NCBI GenBank assembly: GCA_016703665.1
Contig: JADJBS010000020.1
Location: 1,182,001-1,246,000, forward strand
Source of the DNA: Candidatus Defluviibacillus avedoerensis
Lineage (GTDB): Bacteria; Pseudomonadota; Gammaproteobacteria; Burkholderiales; Burkholderiaceae_C
Direction: 5' to 3'
Length of the DNA: 64,000 nt
Positions 8,456 through 17,281 of this stretch are shown one piece after another. The position numbers and the translations under genes are program-made. Each line of letters opens with the position of its first letter. Position 1 is the stretch's first letter. A model generated the notes under the pieces. The model saw only the letters and a list, made by a program, of their open reading frames with translations. It was not told where the DNA came from and ran no database searches.

Positions 8456-9103
8456 TTAACAGGCGACGTATTCAAACGCCCAGAAGTAATCCCACTGCGT
8501 CAGCTTGGTGCGCACGCCATGGTTGCCAAGCGCGAACCTCAGTTCGGCCTCGGTGGGGTAGTTTTTGAGCACCCGGATGTCAGTGCCGTCTTTGAGCCGC
8601 GTGAGTTGGTAGGTGTTGCCGTCGGCGTCGGTGTCAGCAATGGGAGCGCTGACACCTTCGACAAAGGCGTAGTCCAACAGCACGACTTCTGCGCCTGGCA
8701 CCATCACGGTGGACAGTGCCTGAAAAAACGCCATCCGCCTGACCCGGGGGACACTTGACATCCAGTGTGCAGCAAAGCCTGCGTTGAAACGACCCAAATC
8801 GGGTGACAGCTTGAAAGCATCGCCCGTCATGAACTTGACCTTGTCGACTGGCACGCGACTTTCCGCGATGGCCAGATCGTTAGGGAATGCGTCCAGCGCT
8901 ACCATGCCGCGCGTTGTGCGGGCCAAAAACTGGGTCCAGAACCCAGTACCGCAAGCGAGTTCGATCGCTTTGGTGTCAGTGAACTTGGGCGTAAACCACT
9001 TTTCGAGAGCGCGAACTTCAAACTGGCATTCTTCACGCAGGTAGAAGTTATCAAACTCAGCAGCGCGCGCAGCACTGAAATCGGTGGTGTTTTTGTCGCC
9101 CAT
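8456..9103 (-). CDS. Class I SAM-dependent methyltransferase
   Basis: A 215-residue methyltransferase. Motif I is IELACGTGFWTQFLA (SAM-binding glycine loop), the acidic residue ending strand 2 is in VALDAFPND, and motif II/III follows with FMTGDAFKL and the hydrophobic strand AEVVLLDYAF. The family is broad and the substrate unknown. The start is set at the ATG preceded by AGGAGCGAGGG at 9103; an upstream in-frame Met at 9157 would add 18 residues but lacks a comparable ribosome-binding site. The gene stands alone on its strand, divergent from dbpA. Confidence 0.82.
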   Translation of the reverse strand: MGDKNTTDFSAARAAEFDNFYLREECQFEVRALEKWFTPKFTDTKAIELACGTGFWTQFLARTTRGMVALDAFPNDLAIAESRVPVDKVKFMTGDAFKLSPDLGRFNAGFAAHWMSSVPRVRRMAFFQALSTVMVPGAEVVLLDYAFVEGVSAPIADTDADGNTYQLTRLKDGTDIRVLKNYPTEAELRFALGNHGVRTKLTQWDYFWAFEYVAC

Positions 9104-9207
9104 GGTACCCTCGCTCCTGTAACCCCCAACGGGTATTACTTTAGTCGATTTGGGCAAGCCAAGCAGGTAGAAATCGTGGTTTTTGCCCTGCCTCTGATAA
9201 TCCCCCC

Positions 9208-10638
9208 ATGACCCAAAGCTCTCCTCAACCTATCGCTGATGGCATGGGTGCCACCGATTTCGCCACTTTGCCACTGTCCCCCGCCATGCTGACCAACCTG
9301 GGGCAGCTTGGCTACACCCGCATGACAGCCATCCAGGCAGCCAGCTTGCCCGCTGCCTTGTTGGGCAAAGACCTGATCGCCCAAGCCAAAACGGGCAGTG
9401 GCAAAACCGCCGCTTTTGCGCTGACCCTGCTGGCCAACCTGAATTCGCGCCGCTTTGCGGTGCAAACCCTGGTGCTGTGCCCTACCCGTGAACTGGCCGA
9501 CCAGGTCACCACGGAAATCCGTCGCCTGGCGCGTGCCGAGGACAACATCAAGGTTGTCACACTTTGCGGCGGGGTAGCGCTACGTGGGCAGACAGCCAGC
9601 TTGCAGCACGGTGCACACATCGTCGTGGGCACACCAGGGCGGGTTATGGACCACCTGGACCGCGAGAACCTGAACCTGGATGCGCTCAACACCTTGGTGC
9701 TGGACGAGGCCGACCGCATGCTGGATATGGGCTTCATGGACGACATCGTGACCGTGACCCGGCAATGCCCCAAAGAGCGCCAGACCCTGCTGTTCTCGGC
9801 CACCTACCCTGACGGCATTGCCAAGCTCAGCCAGCAGTTCATGCGCGACCCTGTCACCATCACGGTGCAAGCACAGCATGACGGCAACAAGATCGAGCAG
9901 CGCTGGTACGAGGTGCTGGACAGCCGCCAGCACCAGGAGCGGTTGCAGGCGGTATGCCTGTTGCTGAACCACTTTCGCCCGGTCAGCACGATCGCGTTCT
10001 GCAACACCAAGGCTCAGTGCCGTGACTTGGTCGCAGTGCTTCAGGCGCAGGGCTTCAGTGCCCTCGCCTTGTACGGCGAACTGGAGCAGCGCGAGCGCGA
10101 CCAGGTACTCGTGCAGTTTGCCAACAGCAGCTGCTCTGTGCTGGTCGCCACCGACGTGGCTGCGCGGGGCCTGGACATTGCCAACCTGGGCGCGGTGATC
10201 AACGTGGACGTGACCCCTGATCCCGAAGTGCACATTCACCGCATTGGCCGCACTGGTCGCGGCGATCAGGCCGGCCTGGCACTTAACCTGGCCAGTCTGA
10301 ACGAGATGGGCTCAGTGGGCAAGATCGAACAGTTGCAAGGACGAGAATCAACCTGGCATCCGCTGGGTGAACTCACTGCTTCGAGCCTAGCGCCTCTGCG
10401 TGCACCGATGTTGACGCTGCAAATCGCGGGCGGACGCAAAGAAAAAATCCGTGCGGGCGATGTGCTCGGTGCATTAACAGGTGACGCAGGCTTTGCCAAA
10501 GAGCAAATTGGCAAAATCAATGTTAATGACTTCTCAACCTACGTAGCGGTGGACCGTACCATTGCCCATGAGGCCATGCGCAAGCTGAACCTGGGCAAGG
10601 TCAAGGGTAAAAGCGTGCGGGTACGGGTAGTGGAGTAA
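9208..10638 (+). CDS. dbpA: ATP-dependent RNA helicase DbpA
   Basis: A 476-residue DEAD-box helicase. Q motif YTRMTAIQAASLP, Walker A AKTGSGKT, motif Ia PTRELADQ, GTPGR, DEAD box VLDEADRML, motif III SAT, motif V ARGLDI and motif VI HRIGRTGR are all present. The C-terminal ~75 residues (TLQIAGGRKEKIRAGDVLGAL ... GKVKGKSVRVR) form the DbpA-type RNA-binding domain that targets helix 92 of 23S rRNA. The role is late assembly of the 50S subunit. Length is close to the 457 residues of the E. coli protein. Confidence 0.93.
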   Translation: MTQSSPQPIADGMGATDFATLPLSPAMLTNLGQLGYTRMTAIQAASLPAALLGKDLIAQAKTGSGKTAAFALTLLANLNSRRFAVQTLVLCPTRELADQVTTEIRRLARAEDNIKVVTLCGGVALRGQTASLQHGAHIVVGTPGRVMDHLDRENLNLDALNTLVLDEADRMLDMGFMDDIVTVTRQCPKERQTLLFSATYPDGIAKLSQQFMRDPVTITVQAQHDGNKIEQRWYEVLDSRQHQERLQAVCLLLNHFRPVSTIAFCNTKAQCRDLVAVLQAQGFSALALYGELEQRERDQVLVQFANSSCSVLVATDVAARGLDIANLGAVINVDVTPDPEVHIHRIGRTGRGDQAGLALNLASLNEMGSVGKIEQLQGRESTWHPLGELTASSLAPLRAPMLTLQIAGGRKEKIRAGDVLGALTGDAGFAKEQIGKINVNDFSTYVAVDRTIAHEAMRKLNLGKVKGKSVRVRVVE

Positions 10639-10640
10639 CG

Positions 10641-10692
10641 AGGCTGCCCCCCAGGGGGCAGCGAGGACACGACAGTGCCGAGCGTGGGGGCA
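10641..10692 (-). repeat. GC-rich dispersed repeat, partial copy
   Basis: Directly after dbpA. Read on the minus strand it starts GCCCCCACGCTCGGCACTG and contains the inverted core GCTGCCCCC/GGGGGCAGC. It belongs to the same family as the repeats in gspH, gspJ and gspK (19856, 20733, 21512) and the copy near 47090, but the middle has diverged. The core dyad may also act as a terminator stem for dbpA, although no T-run follows. Confidence 0.6.
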
Positions 10693-10695
10693 ATA

Positions 10696-11343
10696 TCAAT
10701 ATCGACGTTCCAGCGTCATTTGCCCAGCGTCCCGCTGCATCTTGAATCGGTTCAGAAAACTGTTACCCAGCAAGACAAAGGGCATGCCCTGAGGCACCAC
10801 GGCGGCGTCCACGTCGCGCACTTCAACATCGCCGATACGCACCGATCCCAACTTTACGTGCCATGCCTGCGAAACACCATTGGCCGTGTTGGCTTGCATG
10901 GCTTGACCAGATTTGTAGTTCAAGCCAATGCGCTCGGCGTCTGCCACGGCCAACGCCACCATGGTGGCGCCGGTGTCCACCATGAAGTTCACTTCGCGGC
11001 CATTGATCTTGCCTGCTGACATGAAATGCCCACCACTGCCGACGGGCAGCACAATCCGCGTTCCTGCTGCGCCATTGGCTTTGGTGCCCACGCTGGCAGG
11101 TGCGTCGCCCACACGCAAATTGACTCGCTGACCTTTGACCTCAACCACTGCGCTGTCCCCCGAGGCGGACACAACTTTGACACCTTGATGTGTCTCACCC
11201 GGCGCGACACTCTTGGGGGCACTGCCATCTACGATCAACAGGGCTTTGGTACCCAAGACTCCGTTGAGGGCCACTTGCTGGCCAATGGCAGCTTGGGCCA
11301 GCAACGCGAGCGTAGCGCCTTGAATGAACGTGTAAATGGACAT
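10696..11343 (-). CDS. Retropepsin-like aspartic protease (TIGR02281-type)
   Basis: A 215-residue protein starting MSIYTFIQGATLALLAQAAIG, a hydrophobic N-terminus that reads as a signal peptide or membrane anchor. The C-terminal half has the single aspartic-protease motif MVDTGATMVAL, then VLLGNSFLNRF and a final RDAGQMTLERRY, the pattern of bacterial clan AA retropepsin-like proteases that act as dimers in the periplasm. The start is placed at the ATG before this segment; an upstream in-frame Met at 11448 adds a hydrophilic stretch that overlaps a hairpin and is not believed. Its role is unknown. Confidence 0.8.
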   Translation of the reverse strand: MSIYTFIQGATLALLAQAAIGQQVALNGVLGTKALLIVDGSAPKSVAPGETHQGVKVVSASGDSAVVEVKGQRVNLRVGDAPASVGTKANGAAGTRIVLPVGSGGHFMSAGKINGREVNFMVDTGATMVALAVADAERIGLNYKSGQAMQANTANGVSQAWHVKLGSVRIGDVEVRDVDAAVVPQGMPFVLLGNSFLNRFKMQRDAGQMTLERRY

Positions 11344-11407
11344 AGTGGCATTCTCACACGGCCTTGTATCGGCAAAACACTCGCCGCAGTGAACTGTCTC
11401 CTGTGAC

Positions 11408-11434
11408 GCCAGAGCGTAGCGCCTGCGCTCTGGC
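11408..11434 (-). terminator. Hairpin between glycosyltransferase and protease genes
   Basis: A perfect 9-bp inverted repeat GCCAGAGCG/CGCTCTGGC with a 9-base loop lies between the stop of the glycosyltransferase gene (11449) and the start of the protease gene. The T-rich stretch (TTGTTTTG) follows on the plus strand only, so minus-strand termination would be weak. It may instead be an mRNA-stabilising stem. Confidence 0.4.
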
Positions 11435-11448
11435 TTGTTTTGTAACAC

Positions 11449-12762
11449 TTAGGCAGCCAGATAGATCGCCTCAAGTGTTTGCAAAATGCTGCCGTTGTCG
11501 GTCACTCTAGCCAGGTGCATGGCAGCCATCTCACGGCAACGGATTCGCAACTCCGTTGACCCCAGTATCACTTTCAAAGTCTTGGCAAGCGTTCGCGCGC
11601 TGACACCCGCATCAGGCCAAAACAAAGGCGCTTGAATCGCGTCTCCCACCCCCAGCGCCTTGACACGCCGGGCATTGTCAAACTGATCAAACGCCAAGGG
11701 CAGCACCAGTTGGGGGGTGCCCGCCGCCAAAGCTTCTGCGGTGGTACCAATGCCGCCGTGGTGCACCAATGCGGCAACTCTGGGCAGGATGACGCGCAAT
11801 GGCACATAGGCTTGCCAAAGCACCGACGACGGCAGTTGGCTGGGTACATGCTCGGCATGCGCCGTCAGGAAGATGGCGCGGCAGCCCAGGCGCTCCACCA
11901 CCCGCAGCGCACGTTGAAAATAGACCGTGCCGTGGCGGTGCCCACTGCCCGGCGTAAACACCACAGGTGCGGGCCCGGCCGCCAGAAAGTCGCTGAGGCC
12001 TGGCGCCAGGTTGGCGACTGGGTTTGGGTCGTAGCGCTGAAAGTCGCCCATGGTCAAAGACTTTGGCCAGCCTGTCAGGGGTGGGCAGAACCAGGGGGGG
12101 AACAGGCACAGCGTGTGATCGGCATCCTGGTAAATGTGTTCAAAAAAATGCACCACGGCAGGCAGACCCCAGCGCTGGCGCAGGGCATTGAGCTGGGGCA
12201 ACATCGCTTCGTCAACGGGTTTGTCAAACCGCCGCCACAGCCAGTGGCGCCAGGACAGTGGAAACCACGCGGGTATGGGGATGGGGCCAAACTGCATCGG
12301 GTCGTCGCTGCTGCGCAGGCTGGTGGGTGCCAGATGGGCCACCACCACACGCGTGTGTGGCCAGGCTTGCTTGAATGCAGCGATCACACCGAAGGCCAGA
12401 GGGTGAGCGATGACCACACAGGGCTCATTGCCCGGCGCGTAGCTCGGCATGGCGGCGGCATCACGGCACACCGCGTCAACGCCGCGCTTGAGGACCTGCA
12501 GGCTCTTTCGCGGATGCCACAGGTCCGGGTCATCGAGCATGGCTTGGTATTCGTCCACGGTACCCGTTCCGTAGGTGAAAAGCCCCACCTGCTCGGCCAG
12601 GTGCGCAAGGGCGGTGTTCGTCACAAATTCAACTCGATGCCCTTTGTCGCGCAAGGCTAGCGCGAGAGACAGAAAGGGGTACATGTCGCCAGCGGTACCG
12701 ACGGTGGCAACAATGAAGCGCATGGGCCTTGCAGCGCCGTTGGGCGGGGTAGAAAAAGTCAT
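11449..12762 (-). CDS. GT1-family glycosyltransferase (UGT/MGT-like)
   Basis: A 437-residue glycosyltransferase of GT-B fold. The N-terminal domain starts RFIVATVGTAGDMYPFLSLA, as in macrolide and sterol glucosyltransferases and rhamnosyltransferase RhlB. The C-terminal domain carries the donor-binding signature LVHHGGIGTTAEALAAGTPQ LVLPLAFDQFDNA, with the HGG, the E and the final DQ pair expected for a nucleotide-sugar site. The acceptor is probably a lipid or small hydrophobic molecule, by analogy. It is divergent from the AraC-type regulator, with a 92-bp shared promoter region containing an inverted repeat. Confidence 0.85.
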   Translation of the reverse strand: MTFSTPPNGAARPMRFIVATVGTAGDMYPFLSLALALRDKGHRVEFVTNTALAHLAEQVGLFTYGTGTVDEYQAMLDDPDLWHPRKSLQVLKRGVDAVCRDAAAMPSYAPGNEPCVVIAHPLAFGVIAAFKQAWPHTRVVVAHLAPTSLRSSDDPMQFGPIPIPAWFPLSWRHWLWRRFDKPVDEAMLPQLNALRQRWGLPAVVHFFEHIYQDADHTLCLFPPWFCPPLTGWPKSLTMGDFQRYDPNPVANLAPGLSDFLAAGPAPVVFTPGSGHRHGTVYFQRALRVVERLGCRAIFLTAHAEHVPSQLPSSVLWQAYVPLRVILPRVAALVHHGGIGTTAEALAAGTPQLVLPLAFDQFDNARRVKALGVGDAIQAPLFWPDAGVSARTLAKTLKVILGSTELRIRCREMAAMHLARVTDNGSILQTLEAIYLAA

Positions 12763-12838
12763 GGTGCATTCAGATTTCAGCGGTCGTAATTTGCCTGCCT
12801 ATCGTGCCCACGTCTTGAACGAATGCGACATGCACCAT
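12761..12838. promoter_or_regulatory. Widely spaced inverted repeat in divergent promoter region
   Basis: ATGGTGCAT (12761-12769, overlapping the glycosyltransferase start codon) and ATGCACCAT (12830-12838, 17 bp before the AraC-type start) are exact reverse complements about 60 bp apart. The arrangement could serve looping by the adjacent AraC-family protein. Chance is possible for 9-bp arms. Confidence 0.3.
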
Positions 12839-12854
12839 TCATTACACTGGGAGC

Positions 12855-13754
12855 ATGCTTTCTTCCGATAGCCTGAACGACAAGCTCAAGGACAAACTTG
12901 GCCTATCCCCTGCAACGCAAGCCGCCTTGCACGCGCCAGACCTCAAGCTGGCCGCATGCGTGCGCTGTTACCTCAGCCGCAGCACCTTGGGCGCGGACTT
13001 GCTCCCCTCACAACGGCTGAATCACTTCCCCTCGTCGGTGTATGTGACGCTGAACTGGCACCTGGCGGGGACGATTGACAGGGCCTGGATGGGCGAGGAT
13101 GAACGGGTCCCCCAAGGGATTGTCGGCACGTCTTTTTGTGGTCCCAGAACAGTGCCCATGTGTTCGCGAAACCCGGGACCTGTTCGCACTTTTTCAGTGG
13201 CATTGATGCCAGACGCCGTGCAAGCCCTCACGGGACTGGACATGAGCGCCCATGTGAACCAGGCGCATCCGCTTCACCAAGTGCTGGACACTAACTGGCA
13301 AGCCATGGCCCAGGATGTCCAAAACGCCGCTGACGACCACCAGCGCATCGCGGTTCTTGAGCAATTTTTGCTGCCCCGCTGGCAAGCGGTTCGCCGCCAA
13401 ACGGTCGGCCAAGTGGACCAGATCAGCGCCTGGGTGCAGGCTCTTCTGATTCGGGCTGCCACCTCAGGTCTTGGCCAAAGTGCCCGGCAAAAAGAGCGCC
13501 GCATCAAGACTTGGGCAGGGCTGAGCAAGCGTGAATTGCGTAATTTGGCCCGTGCCGAGGCAGGATTCATCCAGGGGCAAGCCGAGCGCGCGCGGGATGC
13601 TGGCGCCAGCTTTGCCGACCTTGCCGCGCTGACTGGCTACGCCGATCAGGCGCACCTGAGTCGGATCACCCGCAAAGTGACAGGCCTGAGCCCCACCGAA
13701 CTTGTAAAAGCCATCAACGAGGAAGAGAGCTATTGGTCGTACCGATTGTTTTGA
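12855..13754 (+). CDS. AraC-family transcriptional regulator
   Basis: A 299-residue regulator. The N-terminal ~190 residues form a ligand-binding region without a recognised fold. The C-terminal ~100 residues hold a double helix-turn-helix: a first part WAGLSKRELRNLARAEAGF and a second, best conserved part SFADLAALTGYADQAHLSRITRKVTGLSPTEL, typical of AraC/XylS proteins. The gene sits between a divergent glycosyltransferase gene and a downstream monooxygenase gene 79 bp away on the same strand; control of one or both is likely but not shown. Confidence 0.85.
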   Translation: MLSSDSLNDKLKDKLGLSPATQAALHAPDLKLAACVRCYLSRSTLGADLLPSQRLNHFPSSVYVTLNWHLAGTIDRAWMGEDERVPQGIVGTSFCGPRTVPMCSRNPGPVRTFSVALMPDAVQALTGLDMSAHVNQAHPLHQVLDTNWQAMAQDVQNAADDHQRIAVLEQFLLPRWQAVRRQTVGQVDQISAWVQALLIRAATSGLGQSARQKERRIKTWAGLSKRELRNLARAEAGFIQGQAERARDAGASFADLAALTGYADQAHLSRITRKVTGLSPTELVKAINEEESYWSYRLF

Positions 13755-13833
13755 TAGCAAACTATTCAATACAGTATTGCCTAAATAGGCATTTCTTCTT
13801 AGATTATGTTAGTTGTTACCTTAGGACGATGCT

Positions 13834-15300
13834 GTGAGCAACCAAGAAACGGACAAAGCGTTTGACGTGCTGATCGTTGGAGCCGGTTTGTCTGGCATTG
13901 GCGCTGCCGTGCACCTGCGAAAGCGCTGCCCTGATCGAAGCTTGGCTATCCTGGAAGGGCGGTCAGCCTCGGGCGGAACCTGGGATTTGTTCCGCTACCC
14001 GGGCGTGCGGTCTGACTCCGATATGTACACGCTGGGCTATGAATTCAAACCCTGGCTGGCAGCCAAGTCGATCGCGGACGGCCCGGCGATCCTGAGCTAC
14101 ATCCGCGAAACCGCCACCGAGCATGGGCTGGATGCGCATATCCGCTATCAGCACAAGGTGGTGAGCGCGGCTTGGTCCAGTGCGGATGCGCTGTGGACGG
14201 TTGACATTCTTCAAGGGCCAGATGCTGCTGCGATACAGATGCGTTGCAAATTCTTGTTGATGTGCAGTGGCTATTACCGCTACGACCAGGGTTACCTGCC
14301 CGACTTTGAGGGCATGGCGGATTTCAAAGGCCAGATCGTTCACCCCCAGCACTGGACGCCTGATGTCCAGTGGGCAGGCAAGCGCGTGGTCGTGATCGGC
14401 AGTGGCGCCACCGCCGTCACGCTGCTGCCCGAGCTGGCACAGACCGCTGGCCACGTGACACTGCTGCAGCGCTCGCCCACCTACATGGTGTCGCGCCCAG
14501 CCGTTGACCCGGTCGCCGTCTGGCTGAACGGCCATTTGCCCGCCAAGCTGTCCTACGCCTTGACGCGCTGGAAGAACGTGCTGATGGGCATGTTCTTTTA
14601 CCGCCTGGCCAAGGCCAAGCCAACAGCGTTTGCAGGCAAATTGATCGAAGGTGTGCGGCACGAACTGGCACCTGGCTTTGATGTGGAAAAGCACTTCACG
14701 CCTGCCTACAAACCGTGGGATCAGCGCCTGTGTCTGGTCCCGCATGGAGATTTGTTTCAGTCAATCCGCGAGGGCAAAGCGTCGGTTGTCACTGAACACA
14801 TTGATCGGTTCACACCCGAGGGCATCCTGCTCAAAAATGGTCAGCGCTTGAACGCTGACCTGATCGTTACCGCAACTGGGTTAGACCTTCAGGCGCTGGG
14901 TGGGATGGCGTTGACAGTGGATGGCAAGCCCGTCCAGCCCAAGGACTGCCTGGGCTACAAAGGCATGATGCTCTCGGGGGTGCCCAACCTGGCCAATGTG
15001 TTTGGTTACACCAATGCATCGTGGACACTCAAGAGTGATCTGACCAGCAAATACGTGTGCCGCTTGCTGAACCACATGACCCAAACCGGTGCTCGCCATT
15101 GCACACCAACGCTGTCAGACGCATCGGTCAAACCCGAGCGCTGGGTGGACTTCAGCTCTGGTTATATCCAGCGCAGCCTGGACCGCTTTCCACAGCAGGG
15201 CGACAAATCACCCTGGCGGCTGCACCAAAACTACATCCTGGATCTACTGAGCCTGAAGTACGGGCGTCTGAACGACGGCGCACTGGTATTCAGCCGGTGA
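13834..15300 (+). CDS. Flavin monooxygenase, Baeyer-Villiger type
   Basis: A 488-residue FAD/NADPH monooxygenase. The FAD-binding Rossmann motif VLIVGAGLSGIGAAVHL is at residues ~12-28, with ESxxxxGGTWDxxRYPG represented by GRSASGGTWDLFRYPGVRSD. The fingerprint FKGQIVHPQHW (~164-174) fits FxGxxxHxxxW/D of Baeyer-Villiger monooxygenases. The NADPH-binding motif VVVIGSGATAVTLLPEL follows. The enzyme should insert oxygen next to a ketone to give an ester, or oxygenate a heteroatom; the substrate is unknown. The start is GTG at 13834. It sits downstream of an AraC-type regulator and ends 5 bp from the convergent pfp gene. Confidence 0.87.
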   Translation: MSNQETDKAFDVLIVGAGLSGIGAAVHLRKRCPDRSLAILEGRSASGGTWDLFRYPGVRSDSDMYTLGYEFKPWLAAKSIADGPAILSYIRETATEHGLDAHIRYQHKVVSAAWSSADALWTVDILQGPDAAAIQMRCKFLLMCSGYYRYDQGYLPDFEGMADFKGQIVHPQHWTPDVQWAGKRVVVIGSGATAVTLLPELAQTAGHVTLLQRSPTYMVSRPAVDPVAVWLNGHLPAKLSYALTRWKNVLMGMFFYRLAKAKPTAFAGKLIEGVRHELAPGFDVEKHFTPAYKPWDQRLCLVPHGDLFQSIREGKASVVTEHIDRFTPEGILLKNGQRLNADLIVTATGLDLQALGGMALTVDGKPVQPKDCLGYKGMMLSGVPNLANVFGYTNASWTLKSDLTSKYVCRLLNHMTQTGARHCTPTLSDASVKPERWVDFSSGYIQRSLDRFPQQGDKSPWRLHQNYILDLLSLKYGRLNDGALVFSR

Positions 15301-15305
15301 GAGCG

Positions 15306-16520
15306 TCAAGCATCCGAAGCCTTCTCAATTCTGTGCAGCGCCAGTCGGTGCGCCTGAGCTAGGTTTGCCCCCAGCAGGGGTCGCAGATAGCTGACAAAGG
15401 CGGGGGTGACATGGTTGCCCTGCTCATTGATAAAGACGTCGTCCATCACCCTGGTTTTGCCCGCGACTTCTTCGATGGGCAGCAAGGCATAGTCCACCGC
15501 ATAGTCCCCTGTGCGCCGGATGGCCACCGAGCCTTCCACCGCACCGGTCAAAGCAAATTGCAGTGCTTTTTCACCGGCCATCCGCGCTTCTCGCTGGTCA
15601 ACATCTGACACACAGCCCAGGAAGGAGCGCTGCAGATAGCCAAAGGTATCGGCTCGCACCCGCTTGATTTTGAGCTGCGACTTGATGGCCTCGCTCAGTA
15701 CATCGGCCAAAGCACCGTTGCCTGACAACTGCACATTGCCGTGGGCGTCGCGCTCGACCTCTTTGGCCAGCTGGCTGGCAATGGCCATGCCACTACCGTC
15801 ATGAATGCCTTCAGACACGGCAACCACGCAACGCCCCAGTCGGGCATAAACCGCCTGCACATCAGCCAGAAACTGAGCCATGTCGAAGGTCCGCTCTGGC
15901 AGATAGATCAGGTGGGGCCCATCGTCCGGGTGATTCTGCGCAAGCGCAGCGGCAGCGGTCAGGAAACCGGCGTGGCGCCCCATGACCACACCCAGGTAGA
16001 CCCCGGGCAAGGCCGCGTTGTCCAGGCTGGCGCCCCCAAATGCCTGTGCCACAAACCGCGCAGCAGAGGCGAACCCCGGCGTGTGGTCGTTCCCGACCAG
16101 GTCGTTGTCAATGGTCTTGGGAATATGAATGCATCTCAACGGGTAGTTTGACGCCTGGGCCTCTTGACGCACGATGCGAACAGTGTCCGAAGAGTCATTG
16201 CCACCGATATAGAAAAAACTGTCAATCTGGTGCGCTTGCAACACCTTGAAGATGTTCTGACAGTAGGCCAGGTCGGGCTTGTCGCGGGTTGAACCCAACG
16301 CAGAGGAAGGCGTCAGCGCAACCCGCTCCAGGTCGTCCTGGGATTCTTTGGACAAGTCCACCAAGTCTTCTTCGATGATGCCGCGTACCCCAAAACGGGC
16401 ACCCAACACTTGGATGGGGGGTGTCTGCTGACGTGCCGCCAGGGCCAAGCCCACCAGGGACTGGTTGATGACAGCGGTGGGGCCACCGCCCTGGGCAACA
16501 AGGATTTTTCTGAGAGTCAT
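15306..16520 (-). CDS. pfp: 6-phosphofructokinase, probably PPi-dependent
   Basis: A 404-residue phosphofructokinase. The N-terminal glycine loop is VAQGGGPTAVINQSL; the phosphoryl-donor site is YIGGNDSSDT and the catalytic segment is HIPKTIDNDLVGNDHTPGF. ATP-dependent enzymes usually have GGDGS, while the GG(D/N)DS variant and the lysine in PKTIDND are hallmarks of the pyrophosphate-using group. VVMGRHAGFL and AVSEGIH form the sugar phosphate site. The enzyme interconverts fructose 6-phosphate and fructose 1,6-bisphosphate reversibly with PPi. It is convergent with the monooxygenase gene. Confidence 0.87.
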   Translation of the reverse strand: MTLRKILVAQGGGPTAVINQSLVGLALAARQQTPPIQVLGARFGVRGIIEEDLVDLSKESQDDLERVALTPSSALGSTRDKPDLAYCQNIFKVLQAHQIDSFFYIGGNDSSDTVRIVRQEAQASNYPLRCIHIPKTIDNDLVGNDHTPGFASAARFVAQAFGGASLDNAALPGVYLGVVMGRHAGFLTAAAALAQNHPDDGPHLIYLPERTFDMAQFLADVQAVYARLGRCVVAVSEGIHDGSGMAIASQLAKEVERDAHGNVQLSGNGALADVLSEAIKSQLKIKRVRADTFGYLQRSFLGCVSDVDQREARMAGEKALQFALTGAVEGSVAIRRTGDYAVDYALLPIEEVAGKTRVMDDVFINEQGNHVTPAFVSYLRPLLGANLAQAHRLALHRIEKASDA

Positions 16521-16592
16521 AGGGTTTCAAGGTTCCGCTGGCGGCGCCTCAGGCGGCGTACACCCGTTACGAATGCAACGAACGTGCCAAAG

Positions 16593-17042
16593 TTAAATAT
16601 CTACCAGGTCAAAACTGGTCGTGATCTCGGCGGTCTTGGCCAACATGATGCTGGCCGAGCAGTACTTATCATGGCTCATGGCGATGGCGCGTTCAACCGC
16701 AGAGGCTGGTATGCCTTTACCTGTCACCGTGAAGTGCATGTTGATCTTGGTGAATACCTTGGGGTCGGTCTCTGCCCGCTCGGCACTGAGCTTGACCGAG
16801 CAGCCTTGTACATCGTGGCGACCGCGCTTGAGAATCAACACCACGTCATAGGCCGTGCAACCGCCTGTACCGGCCAGCACCGTCTCAAGGGGACGCGGTG
16901 CCAGGTTCTTGCCCCCATTCTCAGGCTTGGCTGCGTCTGGCGCGCCATCCATCATCAGGGTGTGTCCGCTGCCGGTTTCGGCCAAAAAACCCATCCCGGA
17001 TTGGGTGCCGGTCTTGCCGGTCCAGCTCACTGTGCATTCCAT
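16593..17042 (-). CDS. OsmC/Ohr family protein
   Basis: A 149-residue OsmC-like protein. The two redox cysteines are in AGTGGCTAYDVVLILKR (about residue 62) and SHDKYCSASIMLAKTAEI (about 127), the positions used by OsmC/Ohr peroxidases to reduce organic hydroperoxides. The preceding NLAPRPLETVLAGTG fits YhfA-type OsmC proteins better than Ohr. Start ATG at 17042. The promoter region is shared with the ilvA leader transcript. Confidence 0.85.
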   Translation of the reverse strand: MECTVSWTGKTGTQSGMGFLAETGSGHTLMMDGAPDAAKPENGGKNLAPRPLETVLAGTGGCTAYDVVLILKRGRHDVQGCSVKLSAERAETDPKVFTKINMHFTVTGKGIPASAVERAIAMSHDKYCSASIMLAKTAEITTSFDLVDI

Positions 17043-17139
17043 GGTGTTTATTTACCTTTCTGTTAATGATTCCATTCAGTGTTCACTACATAGAGAGTGT
17101 GATTTTTTCACCAAATGTGGCGATTTTGCCTAAGGGATG

Positions 17140-17167
17140 CTGCAACGCAACAAAATAGCGCTACACT
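17140..17167 (+). promoter_or_regulatory. Candidate promoter for the ilvA leader RNA
   Basis: A -10-like TACACT (17162-17167, 4 of 6 to TATAAT) lies 16 bp after a weak -35-like CTGCAA (17140-17145). A start about 7 bp downstream falls at ~17174, the base of the first hairpin of the leader RNA. The match is modest and was made by eye. Confidence 0.4.
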
Positions 17168-17173
17168 GAATCC

Positions 17174-17259
17174 ATGCGTGATTGTCACGCACAGATTGTC
17201 TCCTCCACCCTCCGTAAAGGTGGATTCAGCCCCAGGTCGCAAGACCCGGGGCTTTTTTT
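17174..17259 (+). ncRNA. Structured leader RNA or small RNA upstream of ilvA
   Basis: About 86 nt with three consecutive stems. Stem 1 is TGCGTGA/TCACGCA (17175-17191, loop TTG). Stem 2 is TCCACC/GGTGGA (17204-17224). Stem 3 is a terminator hairpin. Single-stranded CTCCTCC before stem 2 and CCTCC in its loop are anti-Shine-Dalgarno-like. The RNA would end 22 bp before the ilvA start. It is either a transcription attenuator for threonine deaminase or an independent small RNA that shares the ilvA promoter. The DNA is also open in the ilvA frame, but no leader peptide rich in Ile/Val/Leu/Thr stands out. No known family was recognised. Confidence 0.5.
17228..17259 (+). terminator. Rho-independent terminator upstream of ilvA
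   Basis: AGCCCC-A-GGTC, GCAA tetraloop, GACC-C-GGGGCT, followed immediately by seven Ts (17253-17259). The stem is ten base pairs with one A/C mismatch. It points into ilvA with no complete gene upstream on the plus strand, so it must terminate a short leader transcript. Confidence 0.8.
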
Positions 17260-17281
17260 CGTGTCAACTATCATTCCTGTC

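Noticed and set aside
17174..17281. In-frame N-terminal extension of ilvA
   Set aside because: It would be encoded by the three hairpins and terminator of the leader and adds residues absent from threonine deaminases.
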